From contig NZ_AOCG01000012.1 in the NCBI RefSeq assembly GCF_000525795.1, positions 62,001 to 126,000 on the forward strand: 64,000 nt of DNA, given 5' to 3'. The notes under the pieces were generated by a model. That model was not told the origin of the DNA and made no database searches. It worked only from the letters and a program-made list of their open reading frames with translations. This DNA is from Listeria aquatica FSL S10-1188. Its GTDB lineage: Bacteria; Bacillota; Bacilli; Lactobacillales; Listeriaceae. Positions 43,035 through 52,537 of this stretch are shown piece after piece (position 1 is the stretch's first letter; each line of letters begins with the position of its first letter). Made by a program: the position numbers and the translations under genes.

Positions 43035-45672
43035 ATGAAAACTTTATCAAGCAGTGAAGTTAGACAGATGTTTCTTGACTATTTTAAACAACACGGACAT
43101 ACGGTTGAACCGAGTGCATCACTTGTTCCGGTAAATGATCCGACTCTTTTATGGATCAATAGTGGGGTTGCAACCATGAAAAAATATTTTGATGGTTCTG
43201 TAATTCCAGATAATCCGCGTCTTGTAAATGCACAAAAATCTATTCGTACAAATGATATCGAAAATGTCGGGAAAACGGCTCGACACCATACTTTTTTTGA
43301 AATGTTAGGGAATTTTTCGATCGGAGATTATTTTAAAGAAGGGGCGATTACTTTCGCTTGGGAATTTCTTACTAGTCCAGAGTGGATTGGCTTTGACGCT
43401 GATAAGTTATATGTGACCGTTTATCCAAAAGACACTGAAGCGAAAAAGATTTGGAAAGAAAAAATTGGGCTCTCAAGTGACCGTATTGTGGAGATTGAAG
43501 ATAACTTTTGGGACATTGGGGGCGGACCTTGTGGACCAGATAGTGAAATTTTCTATGATCGCGGTGAAGCGTTTGGAAATGACCCTAATGACCCAGAACT
43601 CTATCCAGGTGGCGAAAATGAACGTTACCTAGAAATTTGGAATTTGGTTTTCTCGCAATTTAATCACAATACAGATGGAAGCTACACGGAACTACCTAAA
43701 CAAAATATTGATACGGGGATGGGACTAGAACGTATGGTCTCGATTATCCAAAATGCACCAACTAATTTTGAAACAGATTTGTTCATGCCAATCATTCGTG
43801 AAGTTGAAACAATTTCTGGCGAAAAATATGGAGTGGTTCCTGAAAAAGATGTAGCCTTTAAGGTTATTTCTGATCATATCCGGACTGTTGCTTTTGCTAT
43901 TGGTGACGGGGCGCTCCCATCGAACGAGGGTAGAGGTTATGTGCTTCGTCGTTTGCTTCGTAGAGCTGTTCGTTATGCAAAAGTTCTTGGTATTAATGAA
44001 CCGTTTATGTATAAGCTCGTACCAACTGTCGGTAGAATCATGAATTCGTTCTATAAAGAGGTAGAGAATCAACAAGACTTTATTGAAAAAGTGATTCGTA
44101 CAGAAGAAGAACGCTTCCATGAAACGCTTAATGAAGGGCTTGCAATTCTTGAAGAGCTGATTGCAAAAGCAAAAACAGGGAATCAAATTATTGAAGGAAA
44201 AGACATTTTCAAACTTTATGATACGTATGGCTTCCCGGTTGAATTGACTGAGGAATACGCGCTTGATCATTCGCTACAAGTGGATCATGCGGGCTTTGAA
44301 AAAGAAATGGAAGCACAACGTGCGCGCGCGAGAAAAGCGCGTGCAGATGTGCAGTCCATGAAAGTGCAAGGTGAACTTTTACAAAGTCTAACGGAAGAAA
44401 GTGTTTTTGTCGGCTATGAAACAACGGTTCATGCTTCTGAAATTCTTTATTTGATTCAAAACGATGAACTTGTTGAAGAAGCAAAAGCTGGTGAAGAAGT
44501 GGAAGCTATCTTTAAAGAAACGCCATTTTATGCTGAAAGTGGTGGGCAAGTAGCTGATCACGGAACTGTTCAAAGTGAAACGGGTCTTGCTTATATAAAA
44601 GATGTTCAAAAAGCTCCTAACAAGCAAAATATTCACCGAATCGTTGTAGAAGAAGGTATTTTGAAATCGCAGGATCATGTGAAACTTACAGTTAACGCGG
44701 AAGAGCGAAGAAAAACGGTGAAAAATCATACCGCAACTCATTTGCTTCACCGGGCACTTAAAGACGTATTAGGTGAGCATGTGAATCAAGCTGGATCGCT
44801 TGTTGCCCCAGATCGCCTGCGCTTTGACTTCTCGCACTTTGGACAAATTACAGAAGAAGAGCTACAACAAATGGAAGCAATTGTAAACGAAAAAATTTGG
44901 GAGCAGTTGACCGTTTCGATTGATGAAATGCCGATCGATGAAGCAAAAGCGCTTGGTGCAATGGCGCTCTTTGGTGAAAAATACGGCGACATTGTTCGCG
45001 TTGTTCAAATTGGAGACTATAGCATTGAACTTTGTGGTGGTGTGCACGTCAAAAACACATCTGAAATCGGGCAATTCAAGATCCTTTCAGAAACGGGGAT
45101 TGGTGCTGGAACAAGGAGAATCGAAGCAGTAACTGGAGAAGCGGCTTATCACTTTGTAACAGAACAAGAACAGCAATTAAAAGATGCTGCAGCAAAACTT
45201 AAAACGAGTCCAAAAGAAGTCTTGACAAAAATCGAACAATTGCAGCTTGAATTGCGCGAGGCGCGCCGTGAAAATGAATCGCTCCAATCAAAACTGGCAA
45301 ATGCAGCAAGTGGTGCTATTTTTGAAAGTGGGGAAGACATTGGTGGCATCAATGTGATTGCTAAACAAGTAGCGGCAAAAGATATGGCAGCGTTACGTCA
45401 ATTTGCTGATAACTGGAAAAGAAAAAAATATCGGAGGAGTTCTTGTATTAGGGGCTACTTCTGGCGAAAAAGTTAATTTGATTGCCGCTGTTTCAAAAGA
45501 CGCAATGGCAAGCGGACTTCATGCGGGGAACATCATCAAACAAGTTGCACAACTTTGTGGCGGAAATGGCGGGGGTAAACCTGATCTCGCGCAAGCTGGT
45601 GGGAAAAACCCAGCGGAGCTAGAAAAAGCACTTGCTGAAGTTCCTACTATTATTCAAAATATGCAAGGCTAA
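43035..45672 (+). CDS. alaS: Alanyl-tRNA synthetase, one frame break
   Basis: Class II synthetase of about 879 residues. N-terminal catalytic core: [17 protein letters not shown], then [21 protein letters not shown]. The editing domain has the zinc ligands in [11 protein letters not shown] and [13 protein letters not shown], followed by a coiled coil and the C-terminal DHHA1 domain ([13 protein letters not shown], then [15 protein letters not shown]). The break is at 45417-45428, where AAAA-G-AAAAAAA should be one A shorter to give NWKEKNIGG. ATG 43035 is used because GGGAGGAAAATGA precedes it and the T-box leader must end before it. Confidence 0.95.
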
Positions 45673-45673
45673 T

Positions 45674-45713
45674 TTCGGAAAGAAGAGCGCGAATTTGCGT
45701 TCTTTTTTTCTTG
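45674..45713 (+). terminator. Terminator after alaS
   Basis: Stem AAAGAAGAGCGC / GCGTTCTTTTTT around GAATTT, then T residues. Confidence 0.82.
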
Positions 45714-45748
45714 AAATATTAAAATTAGGTTAAGTGTGGCGTATTCCT

Positions 45749-45777
45749 TTGTCAATGTCGAAAGATTAGTGTAAAAT
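45749..45777 (+). promoter_or_regulatory. Promoter of reoM operon
   Basis: TTGTCA, a 17-base spacer, TAAAAT, 38 bases ahead of the reoM start. Confidence 0.7.
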
Positions 45778-45814
45778 AGATGGGAAAGTGAAGGAATAGA
45801 GGTGTAGACACGTT

Positions 45815-46087
45815 ATGGGTACAAAAGATCAAACCATGTTCTATAATTTTGGAGACGATTCAATCGAAGAAGATGTTCGAAAAATTATGAAGCAAGTTTA
45901 TCTTGCATTGCAGGAAAAAGGCTATAATCCAGTTAATCAAATTGTTGGTTATCTTCTTTCTGGCGACCCGGCTTATATCCCAAGGCATCAAGACGCGCGG
46001 AATTTGATTCGCAAGTTAGAACGTGACGAAATCATCGAAGAGCTTGTCCGCGCTTATCTTAAAAACAATGAAATTGGTGAAAAATGA
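45815..46087 (+). CDS. reoM: IreB/ReoM-family regulator of peptidoglycan synthesis
   Basis: A 90-residue protein of the IreB (DUF965, YrzL) family. In L. monocytogenes the ReoM member is phosphorylated at Thr7 by PrkA and controls ClpCP-dependent breakdown of MurA. The N-terminus here, [15 protein letters not shown], keeps threonine at position 7, and the body ([20 protein letters not shown]) is highly conserved. The final codon and stop overlap the ruvX start by four bases (ATGA). Confidence 0.94.
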   Translation: MGTKDQTMFYNFGDDSIEEDVRKIMKQVYLALQEKGYNPVNQIVGYLLSGDPAYIPRHQDARNLIRKLERDEIIEELVRAYLKNNEIGEK

Positions 46088-46504
46088 GGATTATGGGACT
46101 GGATGTGGGTTCGAAAACAGTTGGTGTTGCGATTAGTGACGCGCTCGGTTGGACGGCCCAGGGAATTGAAACCATTTCAATTGACGAAGTTGCTAAACAG
46201 TTTGGTTATAACCGAGTGAAGGAACTTGCAGAAGAAAATGACGTTGAAAAAATTGTCGTTGGTCTTCCGAAAAATATGGATAATTCACTTGGAAGCCGTG
46301 CTGAAAGCTCAAAAAAATATGCCGAAGTTCTTGAAGCAAGAACGGGGATTCCGGTGGTCTTGTGGGATGAACGATTGACAACACAAGCTGCCGAGCGAAC
46401 TCTTCTTGAAGCGGATGTCAGTCGAAAAAAAACGCAAGCTTGTGATTGATAAGCTTGCAGCAGTGATGATTTTACAATCCTTTTTGGATGCAAATAATAA
46501 ATGA
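46084..46504 (+). CDS. ruvX: Pre-16S rRNA nuclease / Holliday-junction-resolvase-like RuvX (YqgF), one frame break
   Basis: RNase H-fold protein of about 139 residues, implicated in 16S rRNA 5' end processing. Motifs are [16 protein letters not shown] with the first acidic residue, [13 protein letters not shown], and [11 protein letters not shown]. Eight A at 46425-46432 break the frame; seven restore [18 protein letters not shown] and the true stop at 46502-46504. Start ATG overlaps reoM. The reoM-ruvX-DUF1292 trio is the standard order in Bacilli. Confidence 0.93.
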
Positions 46505-46515
46505 GGTGAAAAGTA

Positions 46516-46839
46516 ATGGCAGAAAACCATAACCACGAGCACAACCATGAACATAATCATGGGGAAGAAGAAAACATCATTTGGATTACAAACGAAGAAG
46601 GCGTAGAAGAAAAATACGAAATTTTGTTTGACTTTGATTCAGATGATTTCGGAAAATCTTACGTGCTTTATTTCCCTGCAGGGGCATCTGAGGATGAAGA
46701 AATCGAAATTTTAGCATCTTCCTATGAACAAAGTGAAAACGGGAAAGAGGGTAACTTAAAACCCGTTGAAACGGACGAAGAGTGGGATATGATTGAAGAG
46801 CTTCTTGCTACTTTTTTAGCAGACGAAGACGAAGAATAA
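46516..46839 (+). CDS. DUF1292 (YrzB-like) acidic protein with His-rich start
   Basis: A 107-residue protein of the DUF1292/YrzB family, always found behind ruvX. The body ([25 protein letters not shown]) is conserved and strongly acidic. The N-terminus alternates His, Asn and Glu ([11 protein letters not shown]), a pattern that could bind metal; this head varies between species. No function is known. ATG 46516 has AGGTGAAAAG upstream. Confidence 0.88.
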   Translation: MAENHNHEHNHEHNHGEEENIIWITNEEGVEEKYEILFDFDSDDFGKSYVLYFPAGASEDEEIEILASSYEQSENGKEGNLKPVETDEEWDMIEELLATFLADEDEE

Positions 46840-46840
46840 G

Positions 46841-46913
46841 CAAAAGACATGTTGCTTCAAGAAAACACGGCTTGAGTATCTCAAGCCGCATCAGAAGCTA
46901 CATGTCTTTTTTT
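46841..46913. terminator. Nested bidirectional terminator between DUF1292 gene and dedA
   Basis: Outer stem AAAAGACATGTTGCTTC / GAAGCTACATGTCTTTT encloses a perfect inner hairpin CGGCTTGAG / CTCAAGCCG. A T run follows on the plus strand. The last codons of the minus-strand dedA gene are encoded within it. Confidence 0.85.
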
Positions 46914-47538
46914 TGTTTCTTTACGAGCTCGTTTATTCCAAATCTTGTAAGCTAACCAGACAACGAAAGCGATGCACAGTACGAGAATAAGGTAGCTGAT
47001 AGGCCGTGTGTATTTTTCAACAACAGACCAGTTAGATCCGAGGGTAAATCCAAGCCACGTTAAGAAAATATTCCAAGGAATACAGCCTAAGATCGTATAA
47101 ATGGTAAATTTGGTTAAATTCATTTTAGCAATACCTGCTGGTAAGGAAATAAAAGTTCGGATAACTGGTAAGACTCGGCCGAAAAAAAACAGCAGATGCC
47201 CCGTAGCGAGTAAACCAGTGCTCAGCTTGATCGAGGTGTTTGACGTTTAAGAAAATATATTTCCCGAATCGAAGCACGAGTGCGCGACCGCCTTTTTTCC
47301 CGATGTAGTAAGCAATCCAAGATCCGACAAGATTTCCAAGGATACCTGCAAAAACGACTAGCCAAAAATTCAGTTTTCCTGCTTCCGCCATAAAACCACC
47401 AAAAAGCATAATCACTTCACTTGGAAGCGGAATGCAAACACTTTCGATCAACATGGCAAGAAAAATGCCGAAATGACCAAGAGTATCGATCAGAAACATG
47501 ACAAAATCTTGCAGGCTTTGGATTAACGTGTGTAACAT
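46881..47538 (-). CDS. DedA-family membrane protein, one frame break
   Basis: About 218 residues with five or six membrane helices. The SNARE-associated (VTT/DedA) core is seen in ESVCIPLPSEVIMLFGGFMA, the glycine stretch ILGNLVGSWIAYYIGKKGGR and, after repair, RVLPVIRTFISLPAGIAKM. DedA proteins recycle lipid carriers such as undecaprenyl phosphate or phosphatidylethanolamine across the membrane. Eight A (plus-strand 47182-47189) break the frame; seven restore AVFFGRVLPVIRTF. Its 3' end overlaps the shared terminator. It is a single gene, with TATAAT (minus strand) about 40 bases before the start. Confidence 0.92.
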
Positions 47539-47685
47539 GACAAGACTCCTTTAATGTGTTCAGTTGTTAACTTTTTTTATTATAGCACAAATGTAAAAAA
47601 AAACGATGGAATCTTTTTGAAGTGACGAATAAGAGAATCTTTGTTAGTATAAATATAGTCGAAATTCGAAGAAAGAAGGCTAAAA

Positions 47686-47886
47686 ATGGAAAAATTTGTA
47701 GTAACTGTACATATGGTAAGCGGACGTTCTTATGAAAAAACCGTCGAGAGTGAATCACAAAAGCGAGCGATCACTGATGCGCTTGTACCAACAGGAGAAG
47801 GAACTTTCTTGATTGACGACGATATGGGGCGCTCAATTCGACTTTATAAACGAAACATCGAATCCGTTGAATCAATGGATGCGTAA
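47686..47886 (+). CDS. Small conserved hypothetical protein, 66 residues
   Basis: I do not recognise a family name. The sequence MEKFVVTVHMVSGRSYEKTV...SIRLYKRNIESVESMDA has an alternating pattern suggesting a small all-beta or Sm-like fold. It has no membrane segment, cysteine or signal. ATG 47686 follows AGAAAGAAGG, and a strong hairpin terminator follows the stop, so it is a single-gene unit between dedA and mltG. The codon use is normal for the region, which supports a real gene. Confidence 0.7.
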   Translation: MEKFVVTVHMVSGRSYEKTVESESQKRAITDALVPTGEGTFLIDDDMGRSIRLYKRNIESVESMDA

Positions 47887-47897
47887 TTTAATAGGCG

Positions 47898-47944
47898 TTT
47901 AAAATTTCTGAAAGGGGAAGACTCTTTCAGAAATTTTCGTGTTT
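47898..47944 (+). terminator. Terminator after the 66-residue gene
   Basis: Stem AAAATTTCTGAAAG / CTTTCAGAAATTTT with a nine-base loop; the following tract is only moderately T-rich. Confidence 0.8.
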
Positions 47945-48023
47945 AGTCGAAAAAGAGATAGTCACACGAGAAAAAAAATCGTTATAATAAACTGAACAAA
48001 GATTAAGAAATGAGGGATCATGC

Positions 48024-49091
48024 TTGGCAAGTTCAAAGGGTAAAAGGATTACGATCATTATCTCACTCATCGTACTCATTCTTGTTATAATCACGATTGC
48101 AGGCTATTTTTATGTAAAAAAACAACTGGATGCCAAAAATTCGGATAGCAAAGAAAAAATAGTGGTAGAAATTCCTGCTGGGGCAAACGCCAAAAAAAAT
48201 TGGGAACATTTTAGAAGATGAAAAAGTCATCAACAGTGCGACTTTGTTTTCTTATTATGTAAAGTATACCAATGAAATGAATTTAAAAGCAGGCAGATAT
48301 GAATTAAGTCCTTCCATGGATACTGAAAAAATTGTCAATGTCTTAAAATCTGGAAAAACGGCAGTCCCAGAACGGTTAGTAGTTCCAGAAGGCTATTCAC
48401 TCGATCAAATTGCAGATCGGATTGTTCAATATGCACCGACACTCAAGAAAAAAGATGTGTTAGCCAAAATGGACGATCACACTTTTGTCGAGAAAATGAT
48501 AGAAAGTTATCCTGATACGGTGACAAAAGATGTGTTGAATCAAGCTATTAAGCATCCACTTGAAGGTTATCTCTACCCGGCGACATATGAATTTAAAGAA
48601 GCAGAGCCGAAAATTGATACTATTCTTGAAGAAATGGTAAAAGCGACACAACTAAATCTTGCGCCTTACCGAGAAGAACTTAAAAAACAAAAGAAGAGTG
48701 TCCATGAACTGTTAACGATGTCTTCCATTATCGAAAAGGAAGCTACAGAAAATGTTGACCGGAAAACGATCGCAAGTGTATTTTATAATCGGCTAGATGA
48801 AAAAATGCGTTTGCAAACAGATCCAACTGTTCTTTATGCACTTGGAAAGCATAAATCTCGTACCTTATATAAAGATTTAAAAGTTGAGTCACCCTATAAT
48901 ACGTATTTAAATAACGCTTGCCGCCAGGTCCTATTTCTAATAGCGGGAAATCGTCTATTGAAGCAGCGCTTTACCCTGCTAAAACAGATTACTTGTATTT
49001 CCTAGCAAACACCAAAACAGGAAAGGTCTATTTTTCAAAGACACTTGAAGAACATAACAAATTAAAAGAAGAGCACATCAATGGAAATTGA
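48024..49091 (+). CDS. mltG: Endolytic murein transglycosylase MltG, two frame breaks
   Basis: Membrane-bound lytic transglycosylase that ends nascent glycan strands. About 356 residues: one N-terminal helix (residues about 9-30), a LysM-like part and the YceG catalytic domain with the active-site glutamate in SSIIEKEATENVDR, plus LQTDPTVLYALG and SPYNTYLNNGLPPGP. Breaks: eight A at 48192-48199, where seven restore ANAKKIGNILEDEK, and one missing G near 48916, where GG restores NNGLPPGPISN. The TTG at 48024 follows GAGGGATC; an ATG four bases earlier is out of frame. Confidence 0.93.
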
Positions 49092-49103
49092 TTTTTAGAC
49101 AGA

Positions 49104-49764
49104 ATGGAAGGGATTTTTAAACTGATGGATGCGTTCATTCATGATTATTTATTGGAACAGATTCCCGCAAGCTCACCTTTTTTTCTTGAAATAGAAGAGT
49201 ATGCAAAGCAAGAAGCGGTTCCAATTATGGAAAAAGATTCACTGCATGCCATGCTTCAAATTATGGCTATTCAGCAGCCTAAACGAATTTTGGAGCTTGG
49301 TACTGCAATTGGTTATTCGGCACTTAGAATGCAAGAAGTATTGCCCGAAACAGAAATTATTACAATTGAACGTGATGAAGATCGTTTTTCCGTTGCACAA
49401 GAAAATGTAGAGAGATTTGGGACAAACCAAGTGGAGCTTGTGCTTGGAGATGCGCTTTTAGATTTTGAAAAGCTTGGAAGCAAAGGACCTTTCGATGCGA
49501 TTTTTATTGATGCTGCCAAAGCTCAATATGAAAAGTTTTTTGATTTATATAGTCCACATCTGACCGCTAAAGGCGTGATTTATAGTGACAATGTTCTATT
49601 TAAAGGACTTGCACTGGATGAACTTCCTGAAGTGCAGAAGAAGGCGAGAATCGCGAAAAAAAATGCGCAAGTTTAATGGCTTTTTGATGGATCAGCCCGA
49701 GTTTGTAACGAGTATCATTCCACTTGGAGACGGACTCGCGGTCACGAGAAGGAGAGACGGATGA
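49104..49764 (+). CDS. trmR: tRNA 5-hydroxyuridine methyltransferase TrmR (YrrM), one frame break
   Basis: Class I SAM methyltransferase of the O-methyltransferase 3 family, about 219 residues. In B. subtilis TrmR makes 5-methoxyuridine at tRNA position 34. The SAM motif is [15 protein letters not shown], followed by [11 protein letters not shown] and [18 protein letters not shown]. Eight A at 49656-49663 break the frame near the end; seven restore [19 protein letters not shown]. The stop overlaps the udk start. In B. subtilis the collagenase-like peptidase genes yrrN and yrrO lie between trmR and udk; they are absent here. An internal ATG at 49125 is another possible start. Confidence 0.88.
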
Positions 49765-50400
49765 TGAAAAGAAAACCAGTGGTCGTTGGGGTAACTGGCG
49801 GTTCTGGCTCAGGAAAAACGAGTGTCTGCAAAAAAATTTATGAGCATTTTGGAGAATGCTCCATTTTGATGCTGGAACAGGATTTTTACTATAAAGACCA
49901 GTCAGATTTATCTTTTGATGAACGACTTCAAACAAACTATGATCATCCGCTAGCTTTTGATACGGATTTATTGATTGAACATGTGCAACAACTTTTACGT
50001 TATGAAGCAATCGAAAAGCCTGTTTATGATTATACAGTTCACAATCGTTCAGATGAAGTGATTCATCAGGAACCACGTGAAGTTATCATATTAGAAGGGA
50101 TATTGATTTTAGAAGATCCGCGATTGCGGGACTTGATGGATATCAAGGTGTATGTTGATACCGATGATGATATTCGGATTATCAGGCGTTTAATGCGTGA
50201 TATTAAGGACCGCGGGCGTTCGCTTGATTCTGTTATTGATCAATATTTAAACGTCGTAAAACCAATGCATAATGAGTTTATCGAACCAACAAAAAAAATA
50301 TGCGGATATTATTATTCCAGAAGGCGGACAAAATCATGTTGCGATCGACCTGATGACAACAAAGATTGCTGTTGTTTTGGAAGAAAATCTTCATCGCTAG
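49761..50400 (+). CDS. udk: Uridine kinase, one frame break
   Basis: Phosphorylates uridine and cytidine in pyrimidine salvage. About 213 residues. Walker A is [15 protein letters not shown]; the substrate segments [22 protein letters not shown] and [16 protein letters not shown] are intact, with the arginine-rich lid [16 protein letters not shown]. Eight A at 50291-50298 break the frame; seven restore [20 protein letters not shown] and the stop at 50398-50400. Two adjacent ATGs (49761 and 49764) could start it. Confidence 0.94.
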
Positions 50401-50412
50401 AAAGATGCTTGC

Positions 50413-50441
50413 TTGAAAAAGCAGAGCGTTTGCGGTAAAAT
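50413..50441 (+). promoter_or_regulatory. Promoter of greA
   Basis: TTGAAA, 17-base spacer, TAAAAT, directly after the udk stop. Confidence 0.65.
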
Positions 50442-50501
50442 GCTGATAGTAAATAAGATAATGACTTTGAGAAAGCAGATGCTTTTTCTAGAACAGCAGA
50501 T

Positions 50502-50541
50502 TTTCAAAAAAGTGCGGGGCGCTGATCTCCGTACTTTTCTA
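50502..50541 (+). terminator. Hairpin in the greA leader
   Basis: AAAAAAGTGCGG and CCGTACTTTT pair around GGCGCTGATCT, followed by a weak T tract (TCTATAC). It lies between the greA promoter and start, so it could be an attenuator for greA or a udk terminator placed downstream of the greA promoter. Confidence 0.55.
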
Positions 50542-50576
50542 TACTTATCGATACGATATCAAAGGAGAGAACAAAT

Positions 50577-51056
50577 TTGGCAACTGAAAAAGTATATCCC
50601 ATGACGCTTGAAGGGAAAGCAAAATTAGAACAAGAATTAAATGAACTAAAAACGGTAAAACGTAAGGAAGTTGTAGAACGGATTAAAATCGCGCGTGATT
50701 TTGGGGATCTTTCTGAGAACTCTGAGTATGATTCTGCAAAAGACGAGCAAGCTTTTGTTGAAGGACGAATCACGACGCTTGAAAATATGCTCCGCAACGC
50801 TCACATCATTGATGGCTCAGAAGTTGACAATGATACCGTTACTCTTGGTAAAAAAGTAACGTTTACAGAAATCCCTGATGGAGATGAAGAATCCTATACA
50901 ATCGTCGGCAGTGCAGAAGCTGATCCATTCAACGGACGCATTTCTAATGATTCACCGATCGCTAAGGGACTTTTAGGACATAATGTAGGGGAAGAAGTAG
51001 CGATTCAAACTCCAGGCGGTGAAATGACTGTTAAAATCATTAAAATCGAAGCTTAA
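50577..51056 (+). CDS. greA: Transcription elongation factor GreA
   Basis: Rescues backtracked RNA polymerase by stimulating transcript cleavage. The 159-residue protein has the N-terminal coiled coil with the tip acidic pair in [20 protein letters not shown] and the C-terminal FKBP-like domain ([20 protein letters not shown]). TTG start at 50577 directly behind AAAGGAGAG. It follows udk and precedes yrrS. Confidence 0.97.
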   Translation: MATEKVYPMTLEGKAKLEQELNELKTVKRKEVVERIKIARDFGDLSENSEYDSAKDEQAFVEGRITTLENMLRNAHIIDGSEVDNDTVTLGKKVTFTEIPDGDEESYTIVGSAEADPFNGRISNDSPIAKGLLGHNVGEEVAIQTPGGEMTVKIIKIEA

Positions 51057-51092
51057 ATTCCTAGGTACATGCGAATAAGGTGGTGAAATCCT

Positions 51093-51737
51093 ATGGTTGA
51101 AAGACAATCTAAAAATAAAAATCGCTGGGTTAAACAAAACAATGTAGAAGGTTCTCGTGTACAAACGAATACCAAGCGTAAGAAAACAAATTTGGTTTTA
51201 AATATTTTAATCATCATTGTTTCTTTACTGATTATTGGTTCTGTTTATTTTGTCATATTTGCGACTGAAAATAAAAATGACGCCCCCGCAACAAAAACGG
51301 CATCTTCCGTTCAAAAGAAGGAAGATGCCAATCTTTCAAACAAGGATAAAAAAGAACAAGCCAAATCTGAAAAAGATCAATCCAGTGAGAAAGAAACAAC
51401 CTCGAAAAGCGATGACCCCAATGTTTCAGAAGTAATCAAGAAAAACTGGAAACCGGTTGGAACGAGTCAATCGGGGGAACATATCAATTCTTATGACGCA
51501 ACAAGCATGGACTGGAAAGAGAAGATTAAAGCTTTTTCTGAGGCAACAGATATTGCAAGCGATAATATGACACTTTGGTTTGTCGGACGAGGGAAAGACC
51601 CAGCAACGGAATCGATTGGTACGATTTCAAGCAAAGATAAGCCAGATGAAACATACCGTGTTTACATTAAGTGGAAAGATGGTAAAGGCTGGGAACCAAA
51701 AAAGGTTGAAAAATTGAAAGAAAACGACAAGCGATAA
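51093..51737 (+). CDS. yrrS: YrrS-family (DUF1510) membrane protein
   Basis: A 214-residue single-pass protein: a basic cytoplasmic head (SKNKNRWVKQN), a membrane helix (about residues 33-54), a Lys/Glu/Ser-rich linker and an outside DUF1510 domain (NWKPVGTSQSGEHINSYDATSMDWKEKIKAFSEAT). YrrS is found beside cell-wall synthesis genes in B. subtilis; its function is unknown. ATG 51093 follows AAGGTGGTG, 36 bases after greA. Confidence 0.88.
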   Translation: MVERQSKNKNRWVKQNNVEGSRVQTNTKRKKTNLVLNILIIIVSLLIIGSVYFVIFATENKNDAPATKTASSVQKKEDANLSNKDKKEQAKSEKDQSSEKETTSKSDDPNVSEVIKKNWKPVGTSQSGEHINSYDATSMDWKEKIKAFSEATDIASDNMTLWFVGRGKDPATESIGTISSKDKPDETYRVYIKWKDGKGWEPKKVEKLKENDKR

Positions 51738-51784
51738 ACGTCTGGTTGCGACCTGGCGTTTTTGTTTTCATGAGGAGGATCATA

Positions 51785-52486
51785 ATGATTGGAATTATCG
51801 GTGCCATGCAAGAGGAAGTCCAAATTTTGCGCGATGCTATGACCGAACGCAGAACCGTTGAAATTGCAGGTGCACAGTTTTATGAAGGGAAACTTGAAGG
51901 GCAAGAAGTTGTCCTTGTCGAATCTGGAATTGGAAAAGTAAATGCTGCTGTATCAACAGCTATCCTTTGTGATCGCTACACGCCAAAAGTGATCATCAAT
52001 ACTGGATCTGCCGGTGGAATCGGATCAGATTTGAAAGTAGGGGATGTCATCTTATCTGATCGCCTGACATACGGCGATGTTGATGCCACAGTTTTTGGTT
52101 ATCGCTTTGGTCAAGTTCCGCAAATGCCTGCTATTTATGAAGGCGATCGTGCTTTACTAAAAAAAGCAGAGCAAATATACGAGGAACATTTTAAAGAGAC
52201 TCGCAATAAAGCAGTTTACGGACTCGTTGTAACGAACGATTCGTTCATTTCACAAGAAACACAAAGAGAGGCTTTATTCGCTTCATTTCCGGATATGTGT
52301 GCAGTTGAAATGGAGGCAGCGGCCATTGCTCAAGTAGCTTACCGGTTCAAAGTTCCATTTTTAGTGATTCGAGCTATTTCTGATGTGGCTGACCAAGAAG
52401 CCGCGATGTCGTTTGATGAATTTTTAGAAATCGCTGCTAAAGCTTCATCTGAGTCAATTTTAGCGCTCCTGCGTAAAGGTATCTAA
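51785..52486 (+). CDS. mtnN: 5'-methylthioadenosine/S-adenosylhomocysteine nucleosidase
   Basis: Cleaves adenine from S-adenosylhomocysteine and methylthioadenosine, feeding the activated methyl cycle and autoinducer-2 synthesis. 233 residues. The catalytic glutamate lies in GAMQEEVQ, the substrate glutamates in CAVEMEAAAIAQVAY and the catalytic aspartate in RAISDVADQEA. ATG 51785 follows GAGGAGGATC; an earlier in-frame ATG at 51746 lacks a site. The gene ends at a strong bidirectional terminator. Confidence 0.96.
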   Translation: MIGIIGAMQEEVQILRDAMTERRTVEIAGAQFYEGKLEGQEVVLVESGIGKVNAAVSTAILCDRYTPKVIINTGSAGGIGSDLKVGDVILSDRLTYGDVDATVFGYRFGQVPQMPAIYEGDRALLKKAEQIYEEHFKETRNKAVYGLVVTNDSFISQETQREALFASFPDMCAVEMEAAAIAQVAYRFKVPFLVIRAISDVADQEAAMSFDEFLEIAAKASSESILALLRKGI

Positions 52487-52491
52487 ACATA

Positions 52492-52533
52492 TAAAAAGAA
52501 ACGCGACAAGCACCTTGTCGCGTTTCTTTATGC
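52492..52533. terminator. Bidirectional terminator between mtnN and pepF
   Basis: Perfect stem AAAGAAACGCGACAAG / CTTGTCGCGTTTCTTT with loop CAC. Confidence 0.93.
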
Positions 52534-52537
52534 CAAT

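Noticed and set aside
50419-50500. AGAAAGCAGATGCTTTTTCT near 50470 as a second greA terminator
   Set aside because: The stem is short, sits directly after the greA promoter and would block the gene; it is more likely chance complementarity in the leader.
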